From NCBI RefSeq assembly GCF_964204865.1, contig NC_135259.1, forward strand, positions 12,472,974 through 12,536,973: a DNA stretch of 64,000 bases, read 5' to 3'. The notes under the pieces are model-generated. The model saw only the letters and a program-made list of their open reading frames with translations. It had not been told where the DNA came from and made no database searches. The translations under genes and the position numbers were made by a program. Origin of the DNA: Styela clava (taxonomy: Eukaryota; Chordata; Ascidiacea; Stolidobranchia; Styelidae). Positions 59,634-64,000 of the stretch are shown here, piece after piece. How positions within the stretch are numbered: position 1 is the first letter of the stretch; each line of letters opens with the position of its first letter.

Positions 59634-60769
59634 GTTGACACGGTTTTGCAAAGCACAGATAATTAACTTCAAATCAAAAAACTAAATTCAAACCTACAGT
59701 AGTGTGAAAATGAATTCGTATATGATCGGAATCAGTAAATTTATTCGTGATTTTTGTGCCATCGAACCAATTTATATAACATGACCCAAAGAAATATCAG
59801 GTTTAATTTCTAATGAATTAAACTAAAATCAATTTTTGTAATCTCACTGTCAGTTGAATATCTGTCCGACAACTGTTTATCCATTATCAACATCTCTCTT
59901 TCTTTTATTGGTTTAATATTCAATATGTTTTATATCTCGACCAGAAACCTCAAATGATATAAAGCAAAATTATATTTCATACGATTTCTTTTAGCAAATT
60001 CCCAATTTAAATTATCATATTCGGAAAATATAAGTCAAATCACATAATATAGTAGTCTATGGATGTTAGCACGTGTAACTTTTTAGGTGTTGTTAGTTGT
60101 TTTAGTTAAGTTCAAACATGATCTTCTTCATCGAGTCAAATCAATGTCGGATATCTGTTAAATCAAGAATTTCACAATAGACATAGTTCTGAATACTGAA
60201 AACTGAGCAAAAACAGATCCGATTTTTGTAAGCTCAGCTGCAAAAGCTATGAGAAGGGGCAAAAATGAAAGTTATCAATTGAAAGGCTAATGGGGTTAGA
60301 TTCAGGCAGTCATAGATGAGTGATAAAGGTTGTATATCGTGTCCCTACTCCTGCAGGGAGGCAAAATTAATTCAATATTGGGGCTAACCGTAAAATATAT
60401 ATATTGAAGAAAATGTAGAATAGATTGGTTTCACGAGTAGACGGATAAGCCAAGTTACCTCATTCAAGAAAATGTACGTATATATCTCATTACGTAAGAT
60501 GCATTACCAACGCGCGCTTTACATATATACATACAATGCATAACTTGGCCAAATATAACGTAAGTCCTTAGCTGCGGGTCACTTTGCCCATTTGCTATAT
60601 GGTCTTTTAATGTCTACCCTTAAGACAAAACCCTAAGACACAATAACCGGTACTAAGACATTCGAAGAATGGGTTCGGGAGCACCCGCTAAATCCATCCA
60701 CTGGTAATCCTTGATTTCATTAGCCTTTCATTACAATTTGGTTGTAATTTGTCGTAATCTCCATCTCCA

Positions 60770-60840
60770 GGAAAAAATGTAGGCGAACAAGATTAGTTAC
60801 CTCCATATTGGTACACACACTTCTGGAGCGCCGGATTGCC
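60770..60840 (-). repeat. Dispersed repeat R1, copy 4 (one end)
   Basis: GCGAACAAGATTAGTTACC, TCCATATTGGTAC and TTCTGGAGCGCCGG match the right end of copy 3 (38640-38697) in the same orientation. The rest of the unit is absent. Confidence 0.7.
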
Positions 60841-61047
60841 GATATATACTCGATATTTCAGAACAACAGAGATTTTTGTAATCGCATGGAATTATTGGGG
60901 TGATGACATTGATTTGACAAAGTATCAGCTTGTTTATTCGAAGTACTATATTTGTCATCTTAATTTATACACTATTGAAACTTTTCGAAATATCGAACTG
61001 TCCATTAAATCAAAATATACATCGATAATGAATAATATAGTCTAGCG

Positions 61048-61484
61048 CAGGGGTCGGCAAACTTTTGTCATTCGCGGGCCAAAATTAAAGGTTGCAAGTC
61101 ATTGGCGGGCCGCACATATTTTTAGAAAATTAAAAACCGAAGAAATGGCTATTGAATCACATTTTTTCACACAGATTTCAGTTGAATTTTAAGCAGTGTG
61201 CGAAGACTGATCATTTGAATATTTTCTGCGTCGTTAAACGATTTGCACTCAGTATCAACTTTTTTCAGTCTGTTGCCATTTCTCTAACTATAATCAATTA
61301 TAGGTTTATTAAACGAGGGATTGTGAATTATATACCTATTAGGTTATAGTATAATTTAGTGTCTCAAAACGAATTCTGTGAAGTAAAGAATATAATCGTC
61401 AATACAGCTGTTTTGTTAATATAATTCAGTGAAGCGTCGCGGGCCGGATTATATTGCTCCGCGGGCCGGAGAGTTGGCGAACTG
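61048..61484. mobile_element. Decayed hAT-like MITE, about 437 bp
   Basis: Starts CAGGGGTCGGCAAACTTTTG with TCGCGGGCC close by. The right side has TCGCGGGCCGGATT, CCGCGGGCCGG and GTTGGCGAACTG. The right terminus has lost bases relative to the left, and no 8-bp duplication is readable. Confidence 0.65.
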
Positions 61485-62267
61485 ATATTTGGAAGATAGC
61501 TTCATCAGATAATAATCAGAAAAAGTCATATCGGATGGCTTTTATCCGGCAAGATTTTCGTCAATAAAACAGTGCTTTTAATAGTAGCAAGTATCCATTA
61601 ATTAGCATTTGATAGGCAGCCTAATTAAACCAGACAATTAAATTGTGTAAAGACTCACACTATAAATATCATTACAATTATTCTAGTTGTGAAATGATAT
61701 TAGTGTGTGATCAAAATATCACAACACTCATTGAAGGCATTTTAAATATGTAGAGTGCAATATGGAAATGCATTGCGGGGAAAATTTTCCGCCTATACAT
61801 GATTGATCACTGTTATGTATGCAACGCAGCACACAAACGCGTATTTGTCTCTTGAAGAATGACCAATTATCCTTACGTTAGCATTCAGGATGTCATTCGT
61901 TGTAGTCATTGAATTGCATTGTATCATTACTGATTTAGCTTTGTATAAAACCGCTGTTTCTAGTGCTTATTTTGTAATGTGAGGCGGTAGACGTGCCTGG
62001 TGGGCGTTTTGAAAAATTGATTAGCTGCAAACTGGCATTTCAATGTTAAAATTAAACATTTTCAGTACTATTACGAAGGATTGCAATATTAGTATAGTTT
62101 GATATTTCAGAATTATACCCAGTATTTACGATTTTGTATATACTGAAATGTAAATAATCAACTTTACAGAAAAACAAAGACAGTATATTATAAAATGTAA
62201 ACGGTCAACTTTACAAGAAAACAAAGACAGATGTTTTTTGGTCGTATGGAATTAGAATTAGAGCAGC

Positions 62268-62273
62268 TATAAA
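62268..62273 (+). promoter_or_regulatory. Candidate TATA box of CTLD-C
   Basis: TATAAA in GCAGCTATAAATCG, 36-41 bp upstream of the CTLD-C ATG. If used, the 5'UTR would be about 10 nt. Plausible for a strongly expressed secreted protein, but unproven. Confidence 0.35.
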
Positions 62274-62308
62274 TCGTACTCTCAAGGTGAAGTAACCATA
62301 TCTGCACA

Positions 62309-64000
62309 ATGGCGACTGTGTTACTTTATATTTTGCTGCTTTTCTTTGGAATAGGAATATGTCAAAGTGAGTAATTTAAAATTTAATCATTTTCAGCATT
62401 CAAGCTAGCTTTCATTATAGAGATTTGCATCCATTTGACTGCATGTCATGCTGCTAAATAACCGCACTAGTCTACGTGGCATACACAGAAATCTGATAAT
62501 TCGACTTCTTCGAATAAAAATTCACGATCACTCCGTGACAATTTGCATCGATACCGCTGAAGCCGTAGCGGCAAGCACCGGCTTTGTTGTACTATTTTGA
62601 CGTACTGCCGCGTGGTGGGGCAATATGTTCAAAATAAACAATATTTTTGAAGAAATATCAAACCCGTATAACTCCGAAATGATTTGTAAAATATTAAATA
62701 AATATAATAACCATTTAACTACTTCTTCCACTGTTATTTACTGAAACTCTCAAACCGATTTTTATCCGGTACGATTTTTTCCAAAAAAAAAACAACTTCA
62801 ACAACATTTAGCGAATCGATCGATAATGCCCACTTTCTGTACGATTACGTATAATATATTAATACAATCTGGATTTATTTTTGTCATTAATAAATTAAAT
62901 GTGAATGATTAAATGTATTGATTTTTGGATTATATATCAGTTGAAATTCGATCAAGCATTTCAAGCAAATCTCAATGTTCCTCGGAAAAAGACGAATGCA
63001 TCTCTCTGTCATTCAACTCGGTGTGTATATCACTCAGCATTTACGGTTAAAATTGCAACAAAAATATCATAAAAAATGTGAATATTTTTATTTTATTTTT
63101 GCAGGTACAAGATTTGAAAAGTGAGTAACAACTTTTTAGATAACTGGATATCGAATCGTTTTGAATGTTGACTATAAATTAATATGTGACCAATCAACTA
63201 GAAAATGACGCTTATTTCGTTGCAGAAATATTACTGATAAGGCTGGAAATTGTTAACCGGTTAACCGATTTTAGATGGTTAACGGTTACGATTTATTTTA
63301 ACCGTTAACTGACATCTCGGGTACAAATCATTTTTATACTGTACAATTTCTTCAAAAATGATTACGTCATCGCAAATTTATCTCCTGTGGCGTTTGTTTC
63401 AGAAGAATATCACTAACTGTATTGGTAAGGACCCGAAAATCTGTAATTTAAATAATTAAGTACAATGATTGCTGATTATAAAAATTTACAATGATAAATT
63501 CAGAATCAGTCTACAATCGAAATATATTGTTCACGATTTTATTGCAAAATCGTATATATATTCAATGTCATCCAACAAGTGCACAGATGATGCCGTTTTT
63601 CTTTATGATATTTCGGAGTAGAATTTGTACATCGATCACTGAAAATTTGTCACATAGATGACGTTTGGTAACGGAATCGGGTTTTCTACAATACTTCCAC
63701 ATGTCCTAACCACGCTGCGCATATCTCTCGCAAAAGAGCAATCATGTACTATCTCGATTCGTGAATAATTTTGAGCGATACCGGGATAAGATCACGCGAA
63801 ATTGCTTTATAACCATTGTGACGTAATAACGGTTATATCGTAATAAAGTATCTTTGAATATTTAAATTAGCTCGTATACATATAAATGCTGTCAACATTT
63901 TTGATCATTTTTTGTTTGTGATTTTGCATTCGCAGACAAACTTGAGGACAAAAATTTCCAAGACCGTCTTGCTGAGCAGATTAAAAGACAGCTATTGAAC
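62309..64000 (+). CDS. CTLD-C: start of a third secreted coiled-coil (lectin-cluster) protein, runs off right edge
   Basis: Exons 62309-62366, 62941-63020, 63105-63120 and 63936 to the edge; phases join. Signal peptide MATVLLYILLLFFGIGICQ (1-19). Exon 2 (20-46) is Ser-rich with two Cys (SQCSSEKDECISL). The 16-nt micro-exon encodes VQDLK, and the next exon NKLEDKNFQDRLAEQIKRQL is a probable coiled coil. Order, phases and the 16-nt exon copy those of CTLD-A (LDELR). I therefore infer a paralogue, although the CTLD itself would lie beyond the window. The splice after the micro-exon goes to 63936, not to the AG at 63225, because that one would read into a repeat. Confidence 0.7.
63240..63320. repeat. 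Inverted-repeat block rich in GGTTAACCG
   Basis: GTTAACCGGTTAACCG, GGTTAACGGTTACG and TTTTAACCGTTAACTG form nested inverted repeats of the kind found at the ends of small DNA transposons. Lies in the CTLD-C intron. Boundaries unclear. Confidence 0.45.

Larger units (their letters stand above)
59634..62308. other. Intergenic region between CTLD-B and CTLD-C
   Basis: 2.7 kb with an R1 repeat end (60770-60840) and a decayed hAT-like element (61048-61484). No additional exon series found. The promoter of CTLD-C is expected at the right end. Confidence 0.5.

Noticed and set aside
63226..63310. Alternative exon after the CTLD-C micro-exon (acceptor TTGCAG at 63225)
   Set aside because: It would read straight into the GGTTAACCG inverted-repeat block and lose the coiled-coil pattern that the exon at 63936 keeps.

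Overview
This is eukaryotic, AT-rich genomic DNA. It has intron-rich genes with GT-AG introns, animal gene families and many small non-autonomous DNA transposons. The gene set (a ZNFX1-type RNA helicase, retinol saturase, N-acetylgalactosamine-6-sulfatase and secreted C-type-lectin-like proteins) fits an invertebrate animal. An ascidian tunicate is my best guess, but nothing here proves it. All exon models were read by eye from translated conservation, splice sites and phase continuity.

Layout from left to right. (1) 1-13702, minus: the N-terminal part of a ZNFX1 (NFX1-type zinc finger-containing protein 1) homologue. It runs off the left edge, and its 5.2-kb intron is full of tandem and dispersed repeats. 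(2) 13703-18711: no recognisable gene. (3) 18712-28250, minus: a complete 12-exon retinol saturase (RETSAT), 614 codons. (4) 28251-30885: divergent intergenic region with repeats. (5) 30886-41484, plus: a complete 14-exon GALNS-type lysosomal sulfatase, 516 codons, with the CSPSR formylglycine motif. (6) 41865-49968, minus: a complete 7-exon secreted protein of 401 codons with a coiled coil, a mucin-like Ser/Thr region and a C-type lectin-like domain (CTLD). (7) 49969-56884: repeat-bearing intergenic region between head-to-head lectin genes. (8) 56885-59633, plus: a 4-exon secreted protein of 293 codons with an Asp-rich segment, a coiled coil and a CTLD. (9) 62309 to the right edge, plus: the start of a third related gene with a signal peptide, the same 16-nt micro-exon as gene 6 and a coiled coil.

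Genes 1, 3 and 5 are single-copy-type housekeeping or immune-RNA genes with no obvious shared pathway. Genes 6, 8 and 9 look like a local lectin cluster that diversified by swapping the linker between a conserved signal/coiled-coil start and a divergent CTLD. This cluster is the most interesting part of the window. Introns, above all those of the sulfatase and of the first lectin gene, carry at least nine hAT-like miniature elements, several with perfect 8-bp target duplications and one inserted inside another. There are also a pair of 203-bp MITEs in opposite orientation, tRNA-derived SINE copies and recent tandem duplications.
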